Source: Chryseosolibacter sp040902445
GTDB lineage: Bacteria; Bacteroidota; Bacteroidia; Cytophagales; Cyclobacteriaceae
Direction of reading: 5' to 3'
Assembly (NCBI GenBank): GCA_040902445.1
Contig: JBBDXJ010000051.1
Span: 1 to 47,110 of the forward strand
DNA: 47,110 nucleotides
Shown: positions 17,165-26,587 of the stretch, one piece after another
Numbering within the stretch: the stretch's first letter is position 1
How the letters are laid out: every line of letters starts with the position of its first letter
Position numbers and translations under genes: made by a program
The notes under the pieces: model-generated
Seen by the model: only the letters and a program-made list of their open reading frames with translations
Told to the model about the DNA's origin: nothing
Database searches by the model: none

Positions 17165-17782
17165 ATGACCAGATACTTACTTTCTCTTCTCGTTTTGATA
17201 CCGGCCCTGTTACAGGCCCAATCCGTAAAGCCGGAGAAGGATCAGTCGGCGCGAAAGCAATTTGTGCTCTTTGATGTTGAGTTTACTTACACCAAAGAAG
17301 ACGCTGATAACTCAAAACCCAGTAAGTCGCATTATTATGTTATGGGTAACAAGATAAATCCGGATCGACCCAAGGACTGGACTTCACCCACAGACTATCG
17401 CAATGGCACTGTGCATGTCCGTTTGGAGGTCCTGGAAAAACCCTCTGGCAGTGCACCCACTACATGGAGCTTGTGTTACATTCCCAACAAGGGTCAGGGT
17501 AACGGATATGGTTGCACCAACACATCCGTGTATACTGAAGAGGGAGTATATGAAAAAGATGTGCCCATGACTTCCTTCTGGGAAAATGAATCTATCATCT
17601 GGTCTGAAGGCATAAAACAGATGGACCTTGTTATCAAAGACAACAGTGGTGGACAGGGGCATGCACACAAGCGCGCTGATCATGAAAACTACTTTCCAAC
17701 GAAAGTTCGTATTTCGATGATACAGGTAGCCGCTGGCGCCAGCTACGATCCTTCCTGGATCCAAAGCAAGAGTTACCGTTAA
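17165..17782 (+). CDS. Secreted protein of unknown function
   Basis: From the ATG at 17165 the protein has 205 residues with a clear signal peptide (MTRYLLSLLVLIPALLQAQ). The mature part is hydrophilic and beta-rich, with a pair of Cys (SLCYIPNKGQGNGYGC) that could form a disulphide, and a HAHKRADHENYFP segment with several His. I do not recognise a family. The start at 17165 is preferred over TTG at 17156 because it begins a normal signal peptide. It is followed after 181 bases by an SRPBCC gene on the same strand; a functional link is not evident. Confidence 0.75.
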   Translation: MTRYLLSLLVLIPALLQAQSVKPEKDQSARKQFVLFDVEFTYTKEDADNSKPSKSHYYVMGNKINPDRPKDWTSPTDYRNGTVHVRLEVLEKPSGSAPTTWSLCYIPNKGQGNGYGCTNTSVYTEEGVYEKDVPMTSFWENESIIWSEGIKQMDLVIKDNSGGQGHAHKRADHENYFPTKVRISMIQVAAGASYDPSWIQSKSYR

Positions 17783-17963
17783 CCAATAATGAGTGCAAAA
17801 ATCGGGTTAAGAACCACTTTGCCGGATTCAACCCTGAATTTGTCGTCTTTACACCCATATTCTTTCAAAAAAACCCTGATCTTCGAAATGAAAATCGCGG
17901 GTGACGGAAGCGGCAGCCGTCACCTGAAAGAATTAAGTTTGTTTAACCCAAATATTAAAAGTT

Positions 17964-18428
17964 ATGGAAGGACTGACGTTTAAGATCATCATCGACGCCC
18001 CGCGGGAAAAAGTGTGGGACATCCTCTGGAATGACAAGACCTATCGCGAATGGACATCCGTTTTCAGTTCCGGCTCAAAAGCAGAATCTGACTGGAAGGA
18101 AGGAAGCAAAATTTTATTTCTTGATGGTAAAGGCGATGGTATGGTATCAACTATTGCTTCAAAGAGACCTAACGAGTTTATGTCTTTTAAACATCTGGGT
18201 GAAGTACATAATGGAGTGGAAGATACAACGAGTGAAAAAGTGAAGCAATGGGCAGGTTCCCAGGAAAACTATACCCTGAAAACCGTCAATGGAAAAACGG
18301 AATTGACCGTTGACGTGGATATTACGGATGAATTCAAGGATTATTTTCAGGAAACCTTTCCAAAGGCGATGCAAAAAATAAAGTCAATTTGCGAAAGAAG
18401 TAACCAGGATGCGGTAATGAGCAATTAA
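17964..18428 (+). CDS. SRPBCC (AHSA1/START-like) domain protein
   Basis: The 154-residue cytoplasmic protein begins FKIIIDAPREKVWDILWNDKTYREWTSVF, the typical first strand and helix of the SRPBCC fold, with the Asp-Ala-Pro and trailing W residue. The middle (GSKILFLDGKGDGMVSTI) and the C-terminal helix fit a small hydrophobic-ligand-binding helix-grip protein. Family members bind lipids or act with Hsp90 as AHSA1-like co-chaperones or as activators of unknown type. The exact ligand cannot be read from the sequence. Its stop lies three bases before an intergenic repeat element. Confidence 0.82.
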   Translation: MEGLTFKIIIDAPREKVWDILWNDKTYREWTSVFSSGSKAESDWKEGSKILFLDGKGDGMVSTIASKRPNEFMSFKHLGEVHNGVEDTTSEKVKQWAGSQENYTLKTVNGKTELTVDVDITDEFKDYFQETFPKAMQKIKSICERSNQDAVMSN

Positions 18429-18431
18429 ACT

Positions 18432-18779
18432 GTGAATCGTGAGTGGTCAGTTGTGAGTGGTGAGTGAGTTCGTGTGATATTGAAGTTTTACTTTCGGCGG
18501 ATGGCCCGTGCAGTCGTGAATAGTGAATTAATAGTGAATAGTGACTAATGAATGAGATTCTGCGTCATCATATTTCATGTCCCGCATTTTCTTAATCACT
18601 AATTCAAGTTAGTCTAAAGAATTGCTACAACTGGGTGGCTTTCCCACGCGATGAAATAAATTCGACCGCACTCACGACTGACGACTCACGATTCACGAAC
18701 CACTTGGCTCGAAGTTAACCTATGGAATAAGGACCAAGAGCCGCACGGTCCACTCACCACTGACCACTCACAACTCACC
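18432..18779. repeat. Structured intergenic element, copy 3 (GTGAGTGGT-type inverted ends)
   Basis: The whole interval between two convergent genes (stops at 18428 and 18781) is filled by this element. The left end has GTGAATCGTGAGTGGTCAGT (18432-18451) and further GTGAGTGG words to 18468; the right end is the inverted form, with ACTCACCACTGACCACTCAC inside 18751-18779. Next to the right end is AGAGCCGCAC (18737-18746), the reverse complement of a word found at the same place in copy 1. There is no credible reading frame. I interpret it as a non-autonomous mobile or dispersed repeat. Confidence 0.55.
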
Positions 18780-18780
18780 T

Positions 18781-19323
18781 CTAAAACGTCACCCCGAAAT
18801 TTATTTGAAACACTGGCGAATAAGTAATGTCTGAATCATCATTTCCCCCGGCGGGTTGCGACATGATACCCATGTCGATAAAAGGTTTTATTTTATCATT
18901 CAACTGATATTCAAATGCCACAGATCCATTGATGCCAAAGCCCTGCCCGGCATCGTCTCCATATGCGCGGTAGCCAAAGTATGCGCCCGGTTTAATGAGC
19001 AGTTTTTCACCTGCATTGAAGCGGACTTTTAGAACTCCGCCTATTTCATGTTGCGCTATTGCTTCGAAACCACCGTACCACGGAGTGCCGTAAGTATAAA
19101 ACAGACCGAGTCCTAACCGGTCGGCAAGCGCGCCAAAATAATGATCGTACTCAACCCGTACCAATAACGTTTCACCAACGGACGCATAGCGGTCGATTTC
19201 CCAGACGTACATTTCTCCCTCGAACATGTAGCCGAGGGAAACGCTCACCTCATTCTTTTTAAGGTTCTGCGCCTGTGCTCCCAGCACGGCGAGAGTAAAC
19301 AAAACCAGAATTATTTTTTTCAT
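18781..19323 (-). CDS. Small outer-membrane beta-barrel protein
   Basis: The 180-residue protein has a signal peptide (MKKIILVLFTLAVLGAQAQ). The rest alternates hydrophobic and polar residues in about eight strands, such as SVSLGYMFEG, VRVEYDHYFG, LGLGLFYTYG and KPGAYFGYRAYG, and it ends in NFGVTF, with a terminal Phe typical of Bam-inserted outer-membrane proteins. An eight-stranded OmpW/OmpA-like barrel is likely; the role is unknown. It lies 240 bases after the SusD-like gene on the same strand, with a strong hairpin between them, so it is probably a separate transcript. Confidence 0.75.
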   Translation of the reverse strand: MKKIILVLFTLAVLGAQAQNLKKNEVSVSLGYMFEGEMYVWEIDRYASVGETLLVRVEYDHYFGALADRLGLGLFYTYGTPWYGGFEAIAQHEIGGVLKVRFNAGEKLLIKPGAYFGYRAYGDDAGQGFGINGSVAFEYQLNDKIKPFIDMGIMSQPAGGNDDSDITYSPVFQINFGVTF

Positions 19324-19521
19324 AACAAGGGGTTTTAGTTATTCATGCTGCAATAAAATTGGCTGGTAATGGAAACCGGGAGCTGGCGATCCCTGAAAAG
19401 AGCTATTCGAAGCGCCTCTGAAAACTGTTCCGGATCGGTATTGGCTCGTTAGGTAATATACGAAAAAAAAAGTTTGACGTGCAAGGAAAAAGATCGCATA
19501 ATTGAACAAGGAATATATTTA

Positions 19522-19557
19522 AGTTAGATACAGGACGTGTGGGTCCTGTATCTAACT
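19522..19557 (-). terminator. Strong hairpin after susD-like gene
   Basis: Perfect 15-bp arms AGTTAGATACAGGAC and GTCCTGTATCTAACT enclose the loop GTGTGG, seven bases after the SusD-like stop codon. On the minus strand the following bases are A/T-rich but not a pure T run, so termination or 3' end protection is likely. Confidence 0.75.
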
Positions 19558-19563
19558 GTATAT

Positions 19564-21048
19564 TTAATTGGGATTTACATCCCACCATACTCTGGAATTA
19601 AGGTCATCATCACCCTGACGCGAAACTGCTTCCGCTCTGTTATCGGCGTTAAGAGATTGTTCAATGATCGGATATATGAACCTTACCGGAATAAGATCAT
19701 CATTTTGATTATCCACTGCAGGCGATAGAGCCGGGTAGCCCGTACGTTTCCAGTCGAACCATGCTTCCAGGCCATGGAAGAAGAGTGATATCCATTTTTG
19801 GGTGCCAATTTTTTCCAGTAACTGCGCTTCTGTTCCGGTATATGCCACTGCGGGCTGCGTAAAATAAGACGCGTCAGGTGATAAACCGTATAAATCGAAA
19901 GAGGCATTTATGCCATTCATATAATAGGTTTCCGGCGTTCCGCCGATCAGTGATTTTTCCGATGCTTCCGCCAGCAGGAATTGCAGCTCGGCATAGGTCA
20001 TGATCACACCCTTGGCAATCTGTATTCCCAGCTCGGAGTTGGCCTGTTCGAAAAACATCGGACCTACACGTGACTGGAATTCAGGACCGCCATTGTAAGT
20101 AAGGGCTTCGACATCAGCCATGCCGTTGGGGATCCCAACATACTGATCATCGGTTGTACTGGGGGTTGCCTCAGTGGCGGGTGTGGGCCTGACAAAAATG
20201 TACAACCTGGGATCATCTGTGGCGATCAGTTTGTCTGTTATCGTTTTACTGGCGCGGAACTCATTGAAGGAGCCGATCCGGTAGGTGTAAAGCGGAAACT
20301 GGTTAGGTGATTCAGTCTGGTAAGTGTAGACAGCGTGATCGGAATTGCTCTCAAACAGCGGATATTCTGCAGGGTTATTTACAATCGTCGCCAGCTGCGC
20401 AGCTACGTTTCTGCGATCGGAAATGCGCATCAGGTACCGCACGCTGAGTGAGTTGGCAAGCTTTCGCCATTGTTCAACATCGCCGCCGTAGATCAGGTCA
20501 CCGCTGATATTGAGCGCGCCATTGAGTATGGTATTTGCTTCAGCGAGGTCTGCCAGGATTCCGTCGTAGATTGCTTCCTGCGTATCATACTTCGGGAAAA
20601 ATATTCCCGCCTTTCCGTTGATGGCTTCTGAATATGGTATATCTCCGTAGGCATCAGTTGCCAGGGAAAACATCCAGGAGCGAAGAATCAGCGCAACCCC
20701 CTTGTAATTGGGAAGATTATCTTTTTCCGACTGGATAAGGATGTTGTTGACATCGCGCATATTGTCATAGACGGCATTCCATATACCATTTAATTCACCC
20801 CAGAGATACCGGTCTTCGTTCACAAACTGATTTTTGGAGGTGTGTTGCATGACGGTATTCCCGATGCTCCATGTTTCGCCAACAAGGGTATTCATCAGGT
20901 CGCGCTGAATTCCGGGTAGTATCAGGTTCGGCTGGGCGGTGATCGGATTATTTCTGTTAGTGTTAATATCCTCGAAATCACTGGTGCAGCCTGACAGCAT
21001 CGCTACCAATAGCGCAAGCGTGTATTTTATTTTTGTATTCGATTTCAT
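19564..21048 (-). CDS. SusD/RagB-family nutrient-binding lipoprotein (SusD-like 2 type)
   Basis: The 494-residue protein has a lipoprotein signal with lipobox LSGC (Cys21) and then DFEDINTNRNNP, a stretch that marks the SusD-like 2 branch. It is largely helical with TPR-like units. Such proteins form the lid over a SusC transporter in the outer membrane and bind the ligand at the cell surface. The gene follows the SusC-like gene after only 18 bases, so they form an operon and very probably a complex. This SusD branch is often paired with transporters for peptides or other non-starch ligands, and no glycosidase is adjacent, so the ligand stays open. Confidence 0.93.
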   Translation of the reverse strand: MKSNTKIKYTLALLVAMLSGCTSDFEDINTNRNNPITAQPNLILPGIQRDLMNTLVGETWSIGNTVMQHTSKNQFVNEDRYLWGELNGIWNAVYDNMRDVNNILIQSEKDNLPNYKGVALILRSWMFSLATDAYGDIPYSEAINGKAGIFFPKYDTQEAIYDGILADLAEANTILNGALNISGDLIYGGDVEQWRKLANSLSVRYLMRISDRRNVAAQLATIVNNPAEYPLFESNSDHAVYTYQTESPNQFPLYTYRIGSFNEFRASKTITDKLIATDDPRLYIFVRPTPATEATPSTTDDQYVGIPNGMADVEALTYNGGPEFQSRVGPMFFEQANSELGIQIAKGVIMTYAELQFLLAEASEKSLIGGTPETYYMNGINASFDLYGLSPDASYFTQPAVAYTGTEAQLLEKIGTQKWISLFFHGLEAWFDWKRTGYPALSPAVDNQNDDLIPVRFIYPIIEQSLNADNRAEAVSRQGDDDLNSRVWWDVNPN

Positions 21049-21066
21049 AATGTTGGTCCTTTCGGT

Positions 21067-24000
21067 TTACAGTTTGAAACTTACATTAAAACCATAACTC
21101 CTCGCGGAAGGCATGGCTACTGATTCCACTCCGGGGATGATCGTACCTCCGGCGTTTGAAGCTGTTTCGGGATCGATGTGCGGAACATCTGTCCATAGGA
21201 GAAGGTTGCGACCTACAAGCGAAATATTAACATCGCGGAAAGGAAGGTTTTTCATCAGCGCATTCGGAAGCGTGTAGCCAAACTTCACTTCCCTGAGCTT
21301 GACAAAAGAGGCATCGTACATCATCGGCTCGATCAGCCTTCTACCCAACGTGATGGATGAGTGCCATTCCCGCGAAGACAATTTTGTTGTGTTGGGTGCA
21401 AAGCCGGTAATACTTCCTCCGCCATCGGTAATGGCCACCACACCCGCACCGATCACGCCATTGCCCGGCTGGGTGAGGTCATATCCATTGGCACGGCCTT
21501 CCAGGGTCTCGGCGATGATACCGCCCTCTCTTCCCACCGTTTGCGTATGGGAATAAATTGCGCCGCCTTCGCGGATATCAAAAAGAAATCCGAGGCTGAG
21601 TCCTTTAAAAGTAAGCGTATTGTAAATTCCTGCCATCCAGTCTGGATTGTAGTTACCCAGCTTGATGGTGGTAGCGGTTGGCAGTGGCTTGCCCTGGTTG
21701 TTGTAAATGATCTCGCCCACATATTGTCCCGTAGGGTCATAGTAATTGCTGGCGGGGTCAGCACTTACGCGCTGAAAACCGATACCATACATATCGCCCA
21801 TCCTTTCTCCCACGCGAGCTTCTACCGTCACATACCGGCTGCCCATAACATAGTTCCTGATCTCCTGCCCGGATTCGGGATCTTTGTACAGTTCCTTTAC
21901 GGTACTTCTGTTGCGCGAGAAATTGAAATTCACCGACCACTCGAAGGCAGCGGTCTTCACGGGGATCAGATTCAGCATAACCTCTATTCCACTGTTCTCG
22001 ATCAGTCCGGCGTTAATAACCCTGGAACTGTATCCACTGGTCAGCGTAAGGGGAACATTCAGGATCTGATTTTCACTCCGGGTGCGATAGTAGGTGAAAT
22101 CAACACCAATTCTGTTGTCTAAAAACCTGACATCGAGGCCGGCTTCAAGCGCACGGCTTTGCTCCGGTTTCAAACTGGCATTCTGAATAACCGACGATTC
22201 CGAATAGGCAGGAAGTCCCTGTGCCGGAGCTTGAGCGCCATAAAACGCATATAACCTATAAGGGTCTGTATCGTTTCCAACACCTGCAATCCCCACCCTT
22301 ACTTTTGCAAAACTCAGGGGAGTTGATTCGATATTTATAAGGTCAGATACCACAAGGCTAAGAGATGCCGATGGATAAAAGTAAGACCAGGAATTGGCTG
22401 GTAAGGTACTTGACCAGTCGTTGCGGGCTGTAAGTTCAAGGAAGAGATAATTGCGGAAGCCAACCTGTGCAAAGGCATAAAGACTATTAATCTTTTTTTC
22501 GTATTTAAAAGAATAATATTCCAATGGGACCCTGGAATTGTTAATGCTGTAGATGCCGGGCACTGTGAGTTGGGGAGCGCTAATATCTGACAGGTCAAAT
22601 TTTCTTCTCATCAGGTTTCCACCAATGCTTGCCGAAAGACTGAAGTCGGAACTGATGTCTTTATTAGCACTTAAAAGAAAGTCAGCGTTCGTCTCTTGCA
22701 GAAAAATTTGTTCTTCACGGTAATTCCCCAGGGGATAACGCTGTGTACTGTAAGCTCTCCTCCGGTCGCGAAACTCATCGCTGTAATCCGTGCCCACGCG
22801 TGCCATGAGCATCAGCCATTCATTGAACTGATAGGTTGCCGAAACATTGCCGAACAAACGATCGATCTCCTGACCATTTGTATTTGCATACATGTTGAAA
22901 TAGGGATTGTCGTGGTAGTTATAGTTGAAGTTGAACTGATTTAGCTCCTCTCGGCCAGCCTGCCAGTAATTCCGGAAGGAGTTTATGTTGACGCTTCTCG
23001 GCAACCAGCAGTTAAACAGATACATAATATTTTCAGTGCCATAACTCAGAGAGGGCCGATTGTCGCTGAGGTTTTTGATGTAGTTGGCCGTTGCTCTGAA
23101 AGTGAGTTTTTTGGAAAGCTTGTATCCGGCTGAAAGTGCAAAGTTATGGCGCTTCAGATCTGTATTCGGTATCATTCCTTTCTGATCGAGATAGGTATAA
23201 GAAGCGCGTACATCGCCGAATTCGTTACCACCGGTCACAGCAATATTCTGCGTAAAGGTTACTCCAGTTTCAAAAAAGTCGCGGATGTTGTCGGGCTGCG
23301 GTGAAAAAGGGGTGGGAGTAATCTGACCACGAAGCGCAAGTTGAGTGGCGTAATCCACTGGTCCGATGATGGTGTTCAGGTTGCCTACATCGCCGCCGCG
23401 GAAACCGTTGGAGGTGGGGCTGTCAAATTGCCTGATTAGCTGACCGTCCATTTTGGGTCCCCACGATTCATCCACTCCATCCCTTACGCCCCCTCCATTC
23501 CCGTCGAGGAATTCAAACTCCCCATTCAGCCCCTGTCCATAAACGTTCTGGTAGTCGGGCAATTTCAGCGGATCCTCAAAAGAAACTGTTGTATTAAAAG
23601 AAACCGTTCCTTTGGATCCTTTTCCCGATTTAGTCTTGATGATGATAACACCATTCTGACCCCGGGCTCCATACAGGGCCGTCGCATTAGCTCCTTTTAA
23701 TACCGTCATAGACTCTACGTCGTCGGGGTTGACAAAACCTGCTCCATTTCCATAATCCGCTTCCTGGTTGTTCCTTCCTGAAGAACCATAGATCTCGTTG
23801 GTGATCGGCACGCCGTCCACGATAAACAAGGGTTGGTTTTTATTCATATCAAGCGAACGCTCTCCACGAATGGTGATGCGTGTAGAACTTCCGATACCCG
23901 AGGGATTGCTTACAACGGTTACTCCGGCGACTTTTCCTGCCAGTGCATTGCCAATGTTCGTCTCCCTCGCCTTGGTCATGTCATCTCCGTTGATTTCCTG

Positions 24001-24411
24001 GACGGCGTACCCGAGGTCCCGCTTCTCACGCTCTATGCCGAGAGCTGTTACCACGACCTCAGATAATTCTGTTGCATCGGCGGGAAGAACAACATTAATG
24101 TTGATTTTGCCCGCAATAGGTATTTCCTGCGTGACATATCCCACAAATGAAAAAACGAGGACCCCATCCGAGGATGGAACATCAAGCCTGAAATTGCCGT
24201 CGGCATCGGAAATCGTACCCGAACTGGTTCCTTTCACAAGGATGTTTGCACCCGGAATCGGATTTCCATCGGTAGCAGAAGTAATTTTCCCTGATACTGT
24301 GATTTGTGCATAGCACGAGCAAATCATAAAAAGCATTAGCGACGAAGCGGTCAACTTTTTGAAAAGTGGATCGCCTAAAGAAAGGCATTTCTTTAGTACA
24401 TGTGTGTTCAT
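21067..24411 (-). CDS. SusC/RagA-family TonB-linked outer-membrane transporter
   Basis: The 1114-residue protein starts with an unusually long positively charged leader and hydrophobic core (LTASSLMLFMICSCYAQ). Next come a carboxypeptidase-regulatory-like domain (about 37-120, ITVSGKITSATDGNPIPGAN), a TonB box area with EVVVTALGIEREKRDLGYA, the plug with NALAGKVAGVTV and FIVDGVPI, and a long barrel ending in FNVSFKL with the usual aromatic/hydrophobic tail. It imports a large ligand through the outer membrane using TonB energy. It is the first gene of the susCD operon. No anti-sigma/ECF pair or HTCS is adjacent, so the regulation is not shown here. Confidence 0.95.
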   Translation of the reverse strand: MNTHVLKKCLSLGDPLFKKLTASSLMLFMICSCYAQITVSGKITSATDGNPIPGANILVKGTSSGTISDADGNFRLDVPSSDGVLVFSFVGYVTQEIPIAGKININVVLPADATELSEVVVTALGIEREKRDLGYAVQEINGDDMTKARETNIGNALAGKVAGVTVVSNPSGIGSSTRITIRGERSLDMNKNQPLFIVDGVPITNEIYGSSGRNNQEADYGNGAGFVNPDDVESMTVLKGANATALYGARGQNGVIIIKTKSGKGSKGTVSFNTTVSFEDPLKLPDYQNVYGQGLNGEFEFLDGNGGGVRDGVDESWGPKMDGQLIRQFDSPTSNGFRGGDVGNLNTIIGPVDYATQLALRGQITPTPFSPQPDNIRDFFETGVTFTQNIAVTGGNEFGDVRASYTYLDQKGMIPNTDLKRHNFALSAGYKLSKKLTFRATANYIKNLSDNRPSLSYGTENIMYLFNCWLPRSVNINSFRNYWQAGREELNQFNFNYNYHDNPYFNMYANTNGQEIDRLFGNVSATYQFNEWLMLMARVGTDYSDEFRDRRRAYSTQRYPLGNYREEQIFLQETNADFLLSANKDISSDFSLSASIGGNLMRRKFDLSDISAPQLTVPGIYSINNSRVPLEYYSFKYEKKINSLYAFAQVGFRNYLFLELTARNDWSSTLPANSWSYFYPSASLSLVVSDLINIESTPLSFAKVRVGIAGVGNDTDPYRLYAFYGAQAPAQGLPAYSESSVIQNASLKPEQSRALEAGLDVRFLDNRIGVDFTYYRTRSENQILNVPLTLTSGYSSRVINAGLIENSGIEVMLNLIPVKTAAFEWSVNFNFSRNRSTVKELYKDPESGQEIRNYVMGSRYVTVEARVGERMGDMYGIGFQRVSADPASNYYDPTGQYVGEIIYNNQGKPLPTATTIKLGNYNPDWMAGIYNTLTFKGLSLGFLFDIREGGAIYSHTQTVGREGGIIAETLEGRANGYDLTQPGNGVIGAGVVAITDGGGSITGFAPNTTKLSSREWHSSITLGRRLIEPMMYDASFVKLREVKFGYTLPNALMKNLPFRDVNISLVGRNLLLWTDVPHIDPETASNAGGTIIPGVESVAMPSARSYGFNVSFKL

Positions 24412-24813
24412 ACGATATTGGTTTATGTGTGGAGAAGGCGGACACCCAAATGCATTTCACTGCTATAAGCAGGCGAAATTAACCCGGTGCGCTGAAGTTA
24501 ATTAATTATCCGTACTGGAGCAAGAGGGTCCTATGAACGCTCAACGAAATTAATTCATCCCTGGACGCCTATTGTTACAACATCGGAAGCTAAAGATAAT
24601 CCCTTCAATTGATCATGCAAAGATTATTAATTGCTCAGTAAAGGAAATAAAGGGCATGTTAACAATTCGTTAAGAATTTCAAACAAAACCAGTACAGTGA
24701 AATGGGATGGATCAAATATTTTTCTCTAATGCGGACCCTGGCACGTTACTGCTTACAGCTTAGCGCTTAAAACTTTAATCCTTATATTTACCTTCACACA
24801 ATATTTAATTGTT
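24412..24813. other. Divergent intergenic region between susC-like and PQQ dehydrogenase genes
   Basis: This 402-base A/T-rich stretch holds the promoters for both divergent genes. I see only weak signals: TTAAC-AATTC-GTTAA at about 24660-24675, and TATATTTA about 25 bases before the dehydrogenase start, which partly fits the Bacteroidota -7 element TAnnTTTG. No gene or strong repeat was found. Confidence 0.4.
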
Positions 24814-25995
24814 ATGAGATCACCGAGCGGCTCCAAATCTGTTTTTCTCATTTTTCTGCTCTTCGCTTTTTGTGCAGATACTTCAAGGAATGGCGACAAC
24901 ACCCACCCGGGAGCGGCCACTTACAAAGCAGTCGTAGCATTTCCGGCGTTGTCATTTACCCGGCCGGTTGATCTTCAGCATGCCGCGGACAACAGCAACC
25001 GCTTGTTTGTGGTGGAGCAGGCTGGCGTGATCTCCGTATTTCCAAATGACAAGGGTACTCCTGGGAAAACAACTTTTCTGGATATACGCGAAAAAGTAGA
25101 CGATCAGGGTAACGAAGAAGGACTGCTCGGTCTTGCGTTTCATCCGGACTACGAAACAAACGGATATTTTTACGTCAATTATACAGCCTCTGGTCCTAAC
25201 CGCACGGTCATCTCTCGTTTTAAGGTTTCATCCTCAAATGATAACCAGGCGGATCCCGCAAGCGAACATGTGCTGCTTACTTTCGCTCAGCCCTACAGCA
25301 ATCACAATGGCGGACAGGTTTCTTTTGGTCCGGATGGCTACCTCTATATCGCTGTCGGCGATGGCGGTTCGGGCGGCGATCCACACAACCACGGACAAAA
25401 CCTGTCAACCTTGCTCGCAACAATTCTGCGCATCGATGTAAATAAGCAGGAGGATGGAAAACAATACGGCATCCCTGCCGACAATCCGTTCGCAAAAAAC
25501 AGTAAAGGATATCGCGAGGAAATCTATGCCTTTGGTTTAAGAAATCCCTGGCGCTTTAGTTTTGATGCAGCTAACGGCAGACTGTGGACCGGAGATGTAG
25601 GACAGAATGATTTTGAAGAAATCGATATCGTGGATAAAGGAGGAAATTACGGGTGGAACACCATGGAAGGCAAGCACTGTGTCGACCCTAAAAGCGGTTG
25701 CAAAGAATCAGGACTTAGAATGCCCATCCATGAATATGGCAGGGATCAGGGTATATCAGTGACGGGAGGATTTGTTTACCGCGGACCTACGCTTAAAGAC
25801 CTTACCGGTAGATATATCTACGCCGATTATGCAACTCGGAGGGTATGGGCTCTTGAACATTCTGATTTCAGCAGACCAGTCAATACCCAGTTGTTCGAAG
25901 CAGATTTTGAAATTTCCTCATTCGGCGTGGACCACAACCACGAACTTTATTTATGCGGCTTTGACGGTAAGATCTACGTCCTGGAGAAGTTGTAA
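24814..25995 (+). CDS. PQQ-dependent sugar dehydrogenase (soluble GDH/YliI family)
   Basis: The 393-residue exported protein begins with a hydrophobic leader (SVFLIFLLFAFC), with Cys at about 21 that could be lipidated. It has the six-bladed GSDH fold motifs: LQHAADNSNRLFVVEQAG, GLLGLAFHPDY, SNHNGGQVSFGPDGYLYIAVGDGGSGGDP, FGLRNPWRFSFD, GGNYGWNTMEG and SVTGGFVYRG. Relatives oxidise the aldehyde end of sugars with PQQ and calcium, at the membrane or in the periplasm. The conserved His in the HNGG strand and the Arg in LRNPWR match the active-site area. It is divergent from susC, so it could act on the same ligand, but this is only inference. Confidence 0.88.
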   Translation: MRSPSGSKSVFLIFLLFAFCADTSRNGDNTHPGAATYKAVVAFPALSFTRPVDLQHAADNSNRLFVVEQAGVISVFPNDKGTPGKTTFLDIREKVDDQGNEEGLLGLAFHPDYETNGYFYVNYTASGPNRTVISRFKVSSSNDNQADPASEHVLLTFAQPYSNHNGGQVSFGPDGYLYIAVGDGGSGGDPHNHGQNLSTLLATILRIDVNKQEDGKQYGIPADNPFAKNSKGYREEIYAFGLRNPWRFSFDAANGRLWTGDVGQNDFEEIDIVDKGGNYGWNTMEGKHCVDPKSGCKESGLRMPIHEYGRDQGISVTGGFVYRGPTLKDLTGRYIYADYATRRVWALEHSDFSRPVNTQLFEADFEISSFGVDHNHELYLCGFDGKIYVLEKL

Positions 25996-26146
25996 GTTCT
26001 AAGTTCTGGTGAAAACTTTTCAAACGTTAACCTTTCAACCTTTCAAACCATTAGAATAGGGTATTCCCCGGATTGGTATGGTTTTTTAGCCTTTACTGTT
26101 TGCAGGCTTTAAGAGAATACCAGGTTCGCAGCTTAATTCTACCGCC

Positions 26147-26539
26147 ATGATTTCAAAGGCAACACGCCACCTCATCAAACACCATTTTATAGTGGTCGTT
26201 TTTATTCCTGCCTGTGTTTTTCTGGCTTTGATACTATCCTCCCTAGTCCCGGGATTTGAGCCGATCAAGTTTTTTCTCTTATGGTTTATCATTTTTCCCG
26301 GCATTATACTCTACCTGAGCGCAATGTTATTGCGCGAGAGAAACAAAATGTGGAAATCCATCGTATCCCTGACGAGCTTTTATGGTTTTATGGTGTTTAT
26401 GATTTATAAACACTATCAAAGCGATTTTTTTACTCTCATGATGGCTAGTTTTGTATGGAATTTCTTCGTCATGATACTCGTCATGTTTATTGAAGGGCAG
26501 GATAAGGTTGCCACGCACGGTCGGACTGCCGGGGAATGA
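26147..26539 (+). CDS. Small membrane protein of unknown function
   Basis: The 130-residue protein has three to four hydrophobic segments: VVVFIPACVFLALILSSLV, FFLLWFIIFPGIILYL, IVSLTSFYGFMVFMI and MASFVWNFFVMILVMF. It begins with a short charged stretch (MISKATRHLIKHH). I do not recognise a family. The ATG at 26147 is preceded by an A/T-rich leader. It ends 48 bases before the converging zincin-like gene. Its transmembrane pattern and lack of a competing longer frame support a real gene, but the evidence is moderate. Confidence 0.6.
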   Translation: MISKATRHLIKHHFIVVVFIPACVFLALILSSLVPGFEPIKFFLLWFIIFPGIILYLSAMLLRERNKMWKSIVSLTSFYGFMVFMIYKHYQSDFFTLMMASFVWNFFVMILVMFIEGQDKVATHGRTAGE

Positions 26540-26587
26540 GTCATGGATATTTTTTGTCTCTTCGTGTTTTCGAACCATCTGATATAT

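Noticed and set aside
18432..18779. Repeated GTGAGTGG words as a CRISPR array or tandem satellite
   Set aside because: Repeat units are not regular in length, there are no spacers, and the words are inverted between the two ends.
21361..22122. A 253-codon open frame on the plus strand
   Set aside because: It is antisense to the susC-like gene, with no signal or motif, and is explained by codon bias of the real gene.
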